This document shows, piece after piece, positions 47,794 through 56,263 of a stretch of 64,000 nucleotides of DNA. The stretch is from Betaproteobacteria bacterium (GTDB lineage: Bacteria > Pseudomonadota > Gammaproteobacteria > Burkholderiales > Rhodocyclaceae): positions 62,001 through 126,000 of the forward strand of contig JADJBM010000010.1 in the NCBI GenBank assembly GCA_016703785.1, read 5' to 3'. The notes beneath the pieces were generated by a model, which searched no databases, was not told the origin of the DNA, and saw only the letters and a list, made by a program, of their open reading frames with translations. A program made the position numbers and the translations under genes. Each line of letters opens with the position of its first letter. The first letter of the stretch is position 1.

Positions 47794-48243
47794 ATGCAAG
47801 TCAGGGAAATTCTTGCGGTCAAGGGCCAAGTCCTATTTACGATCGGACCGAACAAGACGCTGGCCGATGCGGTGGCGATCATGACGGAGCAGGATGTCGG
47901 CTCCCTGGTTGTCTTCGATGCCGGGCGTATGGCCGGCATGCTGACCTTCCGCGAAGTGCTGAAGGCTGCGCATGCCGGTGGTGCCGCCTGGGGTGCCGTG
48001 CCCTTGTCCGGCGTCATGGTGCGCGACCCGATGTCAGCCGGCCCGGACATGGAGGTCGACGAGTTGCGCCGCTTCATGGTCGAGCATCACATGCGCTACC
48101 TGCCGGTGATGGATGGCGGCACGCTGATGGGCGTGATTTCCTTTCACGACGTCGCCCGCGCGGTACTCGATGAGCAGGGCTTCGAGAACCGGATGCTGAA
48201 GGCCTACATCCGCGATTGGCCCGCCGAGACCGGCAGCACCTGA
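47794..48243 (+). CDS. Two-CBS-domain protein
   Basis: A 149-residue protein made of a pair of CBS domains (about 8-65 and 75-135), such as LADAVAIMTEQDVGSLVVFD and LRRFMVEHHMRYLPVMDGG. Such stand-alone pairs bind adenine nucleotides or S-adenosyl compounds. It lies between addA and fadD; no partner is evident. Confidence 0.88.
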   Translation: MQVREILAVKGQVLFTIGPNKTLADAVAIMTEQDVGSLVVFDAGRMAGMLTFREVLKAAHAGGAAWGAVPLSGVMVRDPMSAGPDMEVDELRRFMVEHHMRYLPVMDGGTLMGVISFHDVARAVLDEQGFENRMLKAYIRDWPAETGST

Positions 48244-48337
48244 TTACCCGAGTTTTTCCTGCGCGGCGAGCGTGCGCAGGGGGGGTATTTATCGTTGTCT
48301 TCTTTCGTATAACTGAAACCAATCATCAGGAGGGGAG

Positions 48338-50008
48338 ATGGAAAAAGTCTGGGTCAAGAGCTATCCCGCCGGCGTGCCCGCGGAGATCGACGTCAACGAA
48401 TTCAAGTCGATCGGCCAATTGTTCGACCGCAGCGTAAGCAAATTCCGCGACCGCATTGCCTACACCAACATGGGCAAGTCCCTCACCTATGGGGAGTTGG
48501 ACGGCCATACGCGGGACTTCGCCGCCTATCTGCAGTCGCTCGGCCTGCCCAAGGGCGCCCGCGTTGCCGTGATGATGCCCAACCTGCTGCAGGACCCGGT
48601 ATGCATCTATGGCATCCTGCGCGGCGGCTATACGGTGGTGAACTGCAATCCCCTTTATACGGCGCGTGAACTGGAGCACCAGTTGAAGGATTCGGGCGCT
48701 GAGGTGATCATCGTCGTCGAGAACTTCGCCAGCGTCCTGCAGGAATGCATCGCCAAAACGCCGGTGAAGCATGTCATCGTCACCAGTCTGGGCGACATGC
48801 TCGGCTTTCCCAAGGGCGCTATCGTCAACTTCGTCGTCAAGCACGTCAAGAAGATGGTGCCGGCCTGGAGCCTGCCGCAGGCGTTGCGCTTCAACGACAT
48901 CCTGGCGCGCGGTGCGCGGCTTGATTACAAGGAGGTCGATGTCGGCCACGAGGACATTGCCTTTCTGCAGTACACCGGCGGCACGACAGGCGTTTCCAAG
49001 GGTGCCATGCTGACCCACCGCAACATCATCGCCAACCTGCAGCAGGCGCATGCTTGGTTGAAGCCCTTCCTGCCCGAGCAGGGCACCATTGTCACGGCAC
49101 TGCCGCTCTACCATATCTTCGCCCTGACGGCGAACTGCCTGACCTTCTTCAAGATCGGCTGGAGCAACCTGCTCATCACCAATCCGCGCGACATCCCTGG
49201 CTTCGCCAAGGAGCTGGCTGCGCATCCCTACGAGGCGATCACCGGCGTGAATACCCTGTTCAACGCCCTGCTCAACAACGAGGACTTCGTCAAGCAGGAT
49301 TTCTCAAAACTGTGCATCACGCTGGGCGGCGGCATGGCGGTGCAGAAAACGGTGGCGGACAAGTGGAAGCAGGTCACCGGCGTGCCGCTGATCGAGGCGT
49401 ATGGCCTGACCGAAACCTCGCCCGCAGCGACCATCAACCCGCTTGATCTGAAGGAATACAACGGCGCCATTGGCCTGCCGGTGCCCTCCACGGAAGTCGT
49501 TATCCGTGACGACGCCGGCAACGATATGCCCATCGGTGAAGCCGGCGAGATCTGCGTGCGCGGCCCGCAGGTGATGCGCGGCTACTACAACCGTCCGGAT
49601 GAGACCGCCAAGGTCATCATGCCGGACGGCTACCTGCGCACCGGCGACGTCGGGGTCATGGACGAGAAAGGCTTTTTCCGCATCGTCGACCGCAAGAAGG
49701 ACATGATCCTGGTCTCCGGTTTCAACGTCTACCCGAACGAAATCGAGGCAGTCGTGGCCATGCATGCGGGCGTGCTCGAGGTGGCGGCGGTTGGCGTGCC
49801 GGACGAGAAATCCGGCGAGGCGGTGAAGATTTTTGTCGTGAAGAAGGATCCGGCTCTCAGTGCCGAGGCGCTCATCGCCCACTGCAAGGAGAACCTGACC
49901 GGCTACAAGGTGCCCAGGCTGGTCGAGTTTCGTGACGAGTTGCCGAAGACCAACGTCGGCAAAATCCTCCGCCGCGCTCTGCGCGACGAGACGGTGGCCA
50001 AGACCTGA
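48338..50008 (+). CDS. fadD: Long-chain fatty acid–CoA ligase
   Basis: A 556-residue acyl-CoA synthetase of the ANL family. The AMP loop is YTGGTTGVSKGAMLTHRN, with AYGLTETSP, GYLRTGDVGVMD and the C-terminal lysine region PKTNVGKILRRALRD. It activates fatty acids for beta-oxidation. GGAGGGGAG lies before ATG. A terminator follows 19 bases after the stop. Confidence 0.94.
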   Translation: MEKVWVKSYPAGVPAEIDVNEFKSIGQLFDRSVSKFRDRIAYTNMGKSLTYGELDGHTRDFAAYLQSLGLPKGARVAVMMPNLLQDPVCIYGILRGGYTVVNCNPLYTARELEHQLKDSGAEVIIVVENFASVLQECIAKTPVKHVIVTSLGDMLGFPKGAIVNFVVKHVKKMVPAWSLPQALRFNDILARGARLDYKEVDVGHEDIAFLQYTGGTTGVSKGAMLTHRNIIANLQQAHAWLKPFLPEQGTIVTALPLYHIFALTANCLTFFKIGWSNLLITNPRDIPGFAKELAAHPYEAITGVNTLFNALLNNEDFVKQDFSKLCITLGGGMAVQKTVADKWKQVTGVPLIEAYGLTETSPAATINPLDLKEYNGAIGLPVPSTEVVIRDDAGNDMPIGEAGEICVRGPQVMRGYYNRPDETAKVIMPDGYLRTGDVGVMDEKGFFRIVDRKKDMILVSGFNVYPNEIEAVVAMHAGVLEVAAVGVPDEKSGEAVKIFVVKKDPALSAEALIAHCKENLTGYKVPRLVEFRDELPKTNVGKILRRALRDETVAKT

Positions 50009-50026
50009 GCTTGCCCAGACTCAAAC

Positions 50027-50058
50027 ACAAGGGCCGCGATGCGGCCCTTGTTATTTTC
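50027..50058 (+). terminator. fadD terminator
   Basis: 11-bp stem ACAAGGGCCGC/GCGGCCCTTGT with loop GAT and a TTATTTT tail. It overlaps the end of a small minus-strand ORF. Confidence 0.9.
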
Positions 50059-50203
50059 GCCCACCCTTGCTGCCGCCCCTGTCCCAGACATAGCGCTGGG
50101 TGCGTTGCCAGCGCACGACGGGCTGGATCGGCGGCACGGGGGCAGCGGGGGCGGGCTTCTTTGATGTCTTGCCGCCGTGCTGGCGGGACTGACTTTTGCT
50201 CAT
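50051..50203 (-). CDS. Possible 50-residue basic protein
   Basis: A short ORF between fadD and aroC on the minus strand: MSKSQSRQHGGKTSKK, a Pro/Ala linker, then RWQRTQRYVWDRGGSKGGRK. It is very basic with a compositionally ordered layout. There is no strong Shine-Dalgarno. It may be a real small nucleic-acid-binding-like protein or chance. A dispersed motif copy covers its first codons. Confidence 0.45.
   Translation of the reverse strand: MSKSQSRQHGGKTSKKPAPAAPVPPIQPVVRWQRTQRYVWDRGGSKGGRK
50174..50197 (+). repeat. Dispersed motif copy 6
   Basis: Exact match to GCCGT-N9-RCTGACTTTY with preceding C and following G, in the gap between fadD and aroC. Not coding on this strand. Confidence 0.75.
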
Positions 50204-50268
50204 GGCGGCCGGGGAAGCGAGAGATGCCCCTATGATAAACTTGCAGCAGTTTCCACTCCAGTCTTCCC

Positions 50269-51423
50269 ATGTCCGGCAATACCCTTGGAAAACTGTTCTG
50301 TGTCACGTCCTTCGGCGAGTCGCATGGCCCAGCCATCGGTTGCGTCGTTGACGGCTGTCCGCCCGGGTTGGCGCTCTGCGAGGCGGACATCCAGGTCGAA
50401 CTGGACCGGCGCAAGCCGGGCACGTCTAGGCATGTTACGCAGCGTCGAGAATCCGATACGGTCGAGATCCTTTCCGGCGTCTTCGAGGGCCGCACCACGG
50501 GCACGCCGATCGCGCTGCTGATCCGCAACGAGGACCAGCGCAGCAAGGACTACGGCAATATCGCCGAGACCTTCCGGCCCGGGCATGCCGACTACACCTA
50601 CTGGCAGAAATACGGCATCCGCGACTATCGTGGCGGCGGACGTTCCTCCGCACGCGAGACCGCCGTGCGCGTGGCCGCTGGTGCCATCGCCCGGAAATGG
50701 TTGCGCGAGCGCTATGGCATCCTCGTGCGCGGTTTTTTGTCGCAGCTTGGTGAAATGACGGTCCCGTTCAAGTCCTGGGAAGGAGTGTACGGTAATCCCT
50801 TTTTTGCGGCCGATCCCGACATCGTGCCGCAGCTCGAGGCCCATATGGACGCCTTGCGCAAGTCCGGCGACTCCGTCGGCGGCAAGGTCACCGTGGTGGC
50901 CGAAGGCGTGCCGGTAGGGTGGGGCGAGCCGGTGTATGACCGGCTGGACGCCGACATCGCCTACGCCATGATGGGCATCAACGCAGTAAAGGGTGTCGAG
51001 ATCGGCGCCGGCTTCGATAGCGTCGCGCAGAAGGGTACCGAACATTCCGACGAGATGACGCCGGAAGGCTTTCTCTCGAACAACGCTGGCGGCTCGTTGG
51101 GCGGCATTTCCAGCGGTCAGGATGTCGTGGTGCATATCGCCGTCAAGCCGACTTCCAGTATTCGCCTGCCGCGCCGCTCCATCGACAAGCAGGGTCGGCC
51201 AGTCACGGTGGAAACCCACGGCCGCCACGATCCCTGTGTGGCCATCCGCGCCACGCCGGTGGCCGAGGCGATGCTGGCGCTGGTACTGATGGACCATGCC
51301 CTGCGTCATCGTGCCCAATGCGGCGACGTGACCTGCAGCACACCAAAGATTGCGGCCAGCGCGCCGCGGACGGACAGTCCGCGCGGAACAGCCGTGGAAG
51401 ATCCTGAACCGGATGAGGCTTGA
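50269..51423 (+). CDS. aroC: Chorismate synthase
   Basis: A 384-residue FMN enzyme converting EPSP to chorismate. GESHGPAIGCVVDGCPPG, RPGHADYTYWQKYG and the GGGRSSARETA region are intact. The C-terminus has about 20 extra acidic residues. It supplies the tryptophan pathway genes trpFBA at the right end. Confidence 0.96.
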   Translation: MSGNTLGKLFCVTSFGESHGPAIGCVVDGCPPGLALCEADIQVELDRRKPGTSRHVTQRRESDTVEILSGVFEGRTTGTPIALLIRNEDQRSKDYGNIAETFRPGHADYTYWQKYGIRDYRGGGRSSARETAVRVAAGAIARKWLRERYGILVRGFLSQLGEMTVPFKSWEGVYGNPFFAADPDIVPQLEAHMDALRKSGDSVGGKVTVVAEGVPVGWGEPVYDRLDADIAYAMMGINAVKGVEIGAGFDSVAQKGTEHSDEMTPEGFLSNNAGGSLGGISSGQDVVVHIAVKPTSSIRLPRRSIDKQGRPVTVETHGRHDPCVAIRATPVAEAMLALVLMDHALRHRAQCGDVTCSTPKIAASAPRTDSPRGTAVEDPEPDEA

Positions 51424-51469
51424 GCGCCGCAGCTGGTTTTTATTTCTAACTAGGAAGCAAGGACGCATC

Positions 51470-51715
51470 ATGGAACTGCAGCAACACGATCTGCATCGCG
51501 AGTTTCCCGAACACAAAGACACCATCCATCGGTTGAAGACCGGTAATCATCATTTTGCCAAGCTTTTTGACGAGTATCATCGCGTCAACAAGGACATCCG
51601 GCGCATCGAGGAGAACGAGGAGCCCGTAACCGATATCACGCTCGAGGAAATGAAGAAGCAGCGCCTGAAACTCAAGGACGAACTGCACGCGATGCTGCTC
51701 GCCCACAAGGCCTGA
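51470..51715 (+). CDS. YdcH-family (DUF465) small protein
   Basis: An 81-residue, highly helical, charged protein, with HRLKTGNHHFAKLFDEYH and EEMKKQRLKLKDELHAML. It is typical DUF465; function unknown. ATG 51470 is chosen over open frame upstream. Confidence 0.85.
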   Translation: MELQQHDLHREFPEHKDTIHRLKTGNHHFAKLFDEYHRVNKDIRRIEENEEPVTDITLEEMKKQRLKLKDELHAMLLAHKA

Positions 51716-51756
51716 CGGGCATCGGGGCGCAGTCCCCTGCGCCCCGCCTCCGCCTG

Positions 51757-52909
51757 ATGGTTCCCTACTGGCGCCTGTCGGCGTACTATTTCTTCTACTT
51801 CGCCTTCATCGGCGCCTTTTCCCCTTACTTCACTCTTTATCTCAAGTCGCTGCAATTCTCGGCCTGGGACATCGGCGTGCTGATGTCGCTGATGCAGTTC
51901 ATGCGCCTGCTGGCACCGAATCTGTGGGGTTGGCTGGCCGATCGGCTGGGCGCCAAGACGCCGATCGTGCGAGGCGCTGCACTGATGAGCATTTTCGGCT
52001 TCTCCTGCTTTTTTCTTCACCCAGAGCTTTACTGGATATTTCTTGGGCATGGCGTTGCTGGCCTTCTTCTGGAGCGCCTCGCTACCGCTGGTCGAGGCGC
52101 TGACGTTCTCCCATCTCGGCACGCGGGCCAGCAGCTACGGATCGGTCCGGCTGTGGGGCTCGGTGGGCTTTATCGTCGCCGTGCTGGGCTTGGGCTGGCT
52201 GCTCGACCGGTTACCGCTCTCCACCACCCTGTGGGTTTCGCTGGCAATCCTCGGCGGCATTCTGGCCTGCGCGCTGGTGCTGCCGGAAAAACATGTAGAC
52301 CGGCATGAGAGCGACCACCTGCCGATTGGTGACGTCCTGCGTCGACGCGAGGTGAAGGCGCTGTTTGCCGCCTGCTTCTTCATGGCGGCGGCACATGGTG
52401 CGCTGTATGTGTTCTACTCTATTTTTCTCGTCGACCGCGGCTACAGCACGTCGATGGTCGGTTTTCTCTGGACGCTGGGGGTGGTGGCGGAGATTGCCGT
52501 TTTCCTCGCTCTGCCGCGTCTGCTCCATGCGTTTTCCTTGCGCATGATCCTGCTGCTTAGCTTTGCGTGTGCAGTGGCTCGATTCCTCATGATCGGCTGG
52601 GGTGTCGAGTGGCTGGGAATCGTACTGGTTGCGCAGTTGCTGCATGCGGCGACGTTCGGCGCCTATCATGCCGCCGCGGTGGCAGCGGTCAACCGCTGGT
52701 TTGCCGGCCGTCATCAGGCGCGCGGGCAGGCGCTCTACGGCAGCGTCTCCTTCGGTGCCGGCGGCATGCTCGGCGGGCTGCTCAGCGGTTGGGCGTGGGA
52801 TTCCCTGGGAGCGGAACTGACCTACTCGTTGAGTTCGGTCTTCGCCCTCGCTGGCATGATCATCCTCTGGCGAGGCTGGCGTCCCGCTGCGGCAGGCAAA
52901 GTGAAGTGA
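51757..52909 (+). CDS. MFS transporter, HcaT-like (one frameshift)
   Basis: A 12-helix major facilitator of about 384 residues once repaired, resembling the LacY/HcaT branch (MVPYWRLSAYYFFYFAFIGA). The frame shifts in the GGG at 52045-52047; deleting one G gives ELYWIFLGMALLAFFWSASL, a continuous helix. As given the gene splits into ORFs 51757-52308 and one ending 52909. Substrate unknown. Confidence 0.82.
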
Positions 52910-52936
52910 AGTCCGGGAGTCCGGCGGGATCGGAAG

Positions 52937-53473
52937 CTATTGGCCCTGATCGTCCTTGCCGCCGTCGACGGGAAACGTGGGATTGGCGGCTCCGCTTAGC
53001 TGCGCTTTCTCGAACTGATCCCAGGAATCTTCTGCGACGTGGTAGTCGGGGTTCGTTTTGGCTTCGCGAAGTCCCTGAATGATGTATTCGTCTTCGCGCG
53101 GAGCCTGCTTGGTGTCGGCAGTGGCCCGCGGGGACGAGTCGCCGGCGGGAAGGGGAAAGCGCCAGAAAACGCTGTGGACATGCAAGCCCAGTGCCTTGTC
53201 GACATGATTGATGAGGGAGGCCTCGACGATATGCGAGTAGCGGAAGCGCTTGAGCGGCTCGGATTCGATCAGAATCAGGAAGCGGCCATGCACCAGATGA
53301 CATTGGGCGCTGACCTCGGCGTTGCTGCGGGCGAAATACTCATTCACGACTTCGGCGATACGCCGAACGTCCGCAACGGTCTCTCGCGGCTTGCGCGGGC
53401 TGACATAAACGTATGCCGATGCAACGGCCGCTAGCAAAATGACCAGACCGATTGCCAAGGTTGCCGTGTTCAT
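52937..53473 (-). CDS. Hypothetical single-pass membrane protein
   Basis: A 178-residue protein with one N-terminal membrane segment (about 4-24) and a soluble mixed domain. I do not recognise the family. GAGAGG lies before ATG 53473. It is convergent with the MFS gene and divergent from the lipoprotein gene. Confidence 0.75.
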   Translation of the reverse strand: MNTATLAIGLVILLAAVASAYVYVSPRKPRETVADVRRIAEVVNEYFARSNAEVSAQCHLVHGRFLILIESEPLKRFRYSHIVEASLINHVDKALGLHVHSVFWRFPLPAGDSSPRATADTKQAPREDEYIIQGLREAKTNPDYHVAEDSWDQFEKAQLSGAANPTFPVDGGKDDQGQ

Positions 53474-53667
53474 CGTGCCTCTCGGGGGATGCCTGCTGCG
53501 GTGCGGCATTGCAGGCCTGATTTCGATATAATTCAAACGCTTTCCACGGAAAATGAGCACCGCAGCACGTGCTTGCCACAAGAGGCAGCCCAACACTGCT
53601 GGCTGTTCCCCTTGTATATCGGCAGTTCCCGGGAAATCATGAATTATTTTAAGGAAGGGATGTAATC

Positions 53668-53793
53668 ATGATGCGGCTTAAACTGATGTTGCCCCTTATT
53701 GCTATGCTTTTTTTGACCGGCTGCAATACGGTTCAAGGGGTCGGCAAGGATATCCAGGCGGGCGGCAAGGCTGTGGAGAAGGTTGCCAAGTAA
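53668..53793 (+). CDS. Entericidin A/B-like lipoprotein
   Basis: A 41-residue precursor, MMRLKLMLPLIAMLFLTGCN, with lipobox LTGC and a mature part NTVQGVGKDIQAGGKAVEKV typical of entericidins. AAGGAAGGG lies upstream. In many betaproteobacteria such a gene sits between leuC and leuD; here leuB follows 72 bases later and leuCD are absent. Confidence 0.85.
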   Translation: MMRLKLMLPLIAMLFLTGCNTVQGVGKDIQAGGKAVEKVAK

Positions 53794-53865
53794 GACTGGA
53801 CATCGCGCCGCCCGGGCGTCGGCCCGCGTTGTGCGGTTGCTGTTTCTGGAGAAGAAAGGAATCGA

Positions 53866-54927
53866 ATGAAAGTCTGTGTTTTACCTGGAGACGGCATCGG
53901 CCCCGAGATCGTCGGCCAGGCCGTGCGCGTGCTCGAGGCATTGCGCCAGGACGGCATCAAGCTGGAGATGGAGACGGCCCAGCTAGGCGGCTGTGCTGTG
54001 GATGCGGCAGGTGAGCCCTATCCCGAGGCGACACGGAAACTGGCGCGTGAGGCCGACGCGGTACTACTCGGCGCCGTCGGCGGCCCGCAATACGACACGC
54101 TACCGCGCGAGCAGCGTCCGGAGCGCGGCCTGCTGGGCATTCGCAAGGACCTTGGCCTTTTCGCCAACCTGCGTCCCGCGGTGCTCTATCCCGAACTGGC
54201 CAACGCCTCCTCGCTCAAGCCTGAGGTGGTGGCGGGGCTGGACATCCTCATCGTGCGCGAATTGACCGGCGACATCTACTTCGGCGAGCCGCGCGGCATC
54301 GAGTCGCGCAATGGGGAAAAGGTCGGCATCAATACCATGATCTATTCGGAGAGCGAGATTCGCCGCATCGCGCGCGTCTCCTTCGAGGCTGCGAGAAGGC
54401 GCAACAGGAGGCTGTGCTCGGTGGACAAGATGAACGTGCTGGAGTGCACGCAGCTTTGGCGCGACGTGGTGACGGACGAGGCGAAAAACTACCCCGACGT
54501 CGAACTGTCGCACATGCTGGTGGACAACGCTGCCATGCAATTGGTGCGCAATCCGAAGCAGTTCGATGTCATGGTGACGGGCAACATGTTCGGCGACATC
54601 CTTTCCGACGAAGCCTCGATGCTGACCGGCTCCATCGGCATGCTGCCCTCGGCTTCGCTCGACGAGAAGGGCAAGGGCCTGTACGAGCCGATCCATGGTT
54701 CGGCGCCGGACATCGCCGGCAAGGGGCTGGCCAATCCGCTCGCGACCATCCTGTCGGTGGCGATGATGTTGCGCTATACCTTCGGCCAGGAGGGGATCGC
54801 AGTACGCATCGAAGCTGCGGTGAAGAAAGTGTTGCAGCAGGGCTTGCGCACCGGTGACATCTTCGAGACGGGCATGAAGAAGGTCGGCACCCGGGAAATG
54901 GGCGACGCTGTGATCGCGGCGCTGTAG
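53866..54927 (+). CDS. leuB: 3-isopropylmalate dehydrogenase
   Basis: A 353-residue NAD-dependent dehydrogenase of leucine synthesis. ELTGDIYFGEPRG and NMFGDILSDEASMLTGSIGM are diagnostic. asd follows at 22 bases. leuA, leuC and leuD are not in the window. Confidence 0.96.
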   Translation: MKVCVLPGDGIGPEIVGQAVRVLEALRQDGIKLEMETAQLGGCAVDAAGEPYPEATRKLAREADAVLLGAVGGPQYDTLPREQRPERGLLGIRKDLGLFANLRPAVLYPELANASSLKPEVVAGLDILIVRELTGDIYFGEPRGIESRNGEKVGINTMIYSESEIRRIARVSFEAARRRNRRLCSVDKMNVLECTQLWRDVVTDEAKNYPDVELSHMLVDNAAMQLVRNPKQFDVMVTGNMFGDILSDEASMLTGSIGMLPSASLDEKGKGLYEPIHGSAPDIAGKGLANPLATILSVAMMLRYTFGQEGIAVRIEAAVKKVLQQGLRTGDIFETGMKKVGTREMGDAVIAAL

Positions 54928-54949
54928 GAAGCTTATTTGGGAAACTGAA

Positions 54950-56062
54950 ATGAAAAGAGTGGGTCTGGTGGGCTGGCGCGGCATGGTCGGCTCCGTGCTG
55001 ATGCAGCGCATGTTGGAAGAACGTGATTTCGACCTGATCGAACCGGTGTTCTTCACGACGTCTCAGGTGGGCGGCAAGGGGCCTTCCGTCGGCCGCGATG
55101 CGCCGCCTTTGCAGGATGCTCGAAGCGTCGACGCATTGAAGTCGATGGACATCATCATTTCCTGCCAAGGGGGCGACTACACCACCGAGGTGTTCCCGAA
55201 GCTGCGCGTGACCGGCTGGAATGGCCACTGGATCGATGCGGCGTCGTCGCTGCGCATGAAGGACAATGCGGTCATCATCCTCGATCCGGTCAATCTCGAT
55301 GTCATCAAGGATGCCCTGGTTCGCGGCGGCCGCAACTGGATCGGCGGCAACTGCACCGTCAGCCTGATGCTGATGGCCGTTGGCGCACTTTATCAGCGCG
55401 ACCTTGTTGAGTGGATGAGTGCGATGACCTACCAGGCGGCCTCCGGGGCCGGTGCTCAGAACATGCGCGAACTGCTCACCCAGATGGGCGAGGTGCATCG
55501 CGTGGCGAAAGGGCTGCTCGACGACCCTGCATCCGCGATCCTCGACATCGACCGTGAGGTGGCGGGCATCCTGCGCGAGGAGAAGTTCCCGACCGCGAAT
55601 TTCGGCGTGCCGCTGGCGGGCAGCCTGATCCCCTGGATCGACAAGGAGTTGGAGAACGGCCAGAGCCGCGAGGAATGGAAGGGGCAAGCCGAATCCAACA
55701 AGATTCTCGGCCGCGAGGCGGATCCGGTACCTATCGATGGCATATGCGTGCGCGTGGGCGCCATGCGCTGCCATAGCCAGGCGCTGACCCTGAAGCTCAA
55801 GAAGGACGTTCCGGTCGACGAGATCGAGGGCATGATCGCCGAGTCCAATGCCTGGGTGAAAGTAGTGCCGAATCGCCGCGATGCCAGCGTACGGGAGTTG
55901 ACGCCGACCGCCGTGACCGGCACGCTATCCATCCCGGTGGGGCGTCTGCACAAGCTCAACATGGGGCCGCACTATCTTGCGGCGTTCACCTGCGGCGACC
56001 AGTTGCTGTGGGGTGCGGCCGAACCGCTGCGCCGCATGCTTCGGATACTGCTTGAAGCTTAA
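54950..56062 (+). CDS. asd: Aspartate-semialdehyde dehydrogenase
   Basis: A 370-residue gammaproteobacterial-type Asd. The NADP loop is GLVGWRGMVGSVLMQRM, and the catalytic Cys is in WIGGNCTVSLMLMA. It leads to lysine, threonine and diaminopimelate. A weak hairpin (AAGGCCGG/CCGGCCTT, 56071-56095) follows it. Confidence 0.95.
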   Translation: MKRVGLVGWRGMVGSVLMQRMLEERDFDLIEPVFFTTSQVGGKGPSVGRDAPPLQDARSVDALKSMDIIISCQGGDYTTEVFPKLRVTGWNGHWIDAASSLRMKDNAVIILDPVNLDVIKDALVRGGRNWIGGNCTVSLMLMAVGALYQRDLVEWMSAMTYQAASGAGAQNMRELLTQMGEVHRVAKGLLDDPASAILDIDREVAGILREEKFPTANFGVPLAGSLIPWIDKELENGQSREEWKGQAESNKILGREADPVPIDGICVRVGAMRCHSQALTLKLKKDVPVDEIEGMIAESNAWVKVVPNRRDASVRELTPTAVTGTLSIPVGRLHKLNMGPHYLAAFTCGDQLLWGAAEPLRRMLRILLEA

Positions 56063-56210
56063 GCCGCACCAAGGCCGGATCCGCTCCCCGGCCTTTCAAG
56101 AAAACATTGATATGCTGAAATATCAGGCGAGGAAGGGTTGCGCCGCAAAAAACGGTTGATTTCCCGCCTGCTTGGGCCAAAATGTGATGAGGAAGTTTAG
56201 CTTGCATAGC

Positions 56211-56226
56211 TAACATCATGATGTTA
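56211..56226. promoter_or_regulatory. Perfect 16-bp palindrome upstream of fimV
   Basis: TAACATCATGATGTTA is fully self-complementary, 37 bases before the fimV start. It is a candidate operator; no matching regulator is in the window. Confidence 0.45.
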
Positions 56227-56263
56227 TGTTACTTGTTCGGAAACTCTCCGCGAGGGGGACGCG

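Noticed and set aside
50174..50197. Neisseria-type DNA uptake sequence
   Set aside because: The motif shares GCCGT and CTG with that signal but differs in length, spacing and the CTGACTTT half, and the density is far lower. Kept as unknown.
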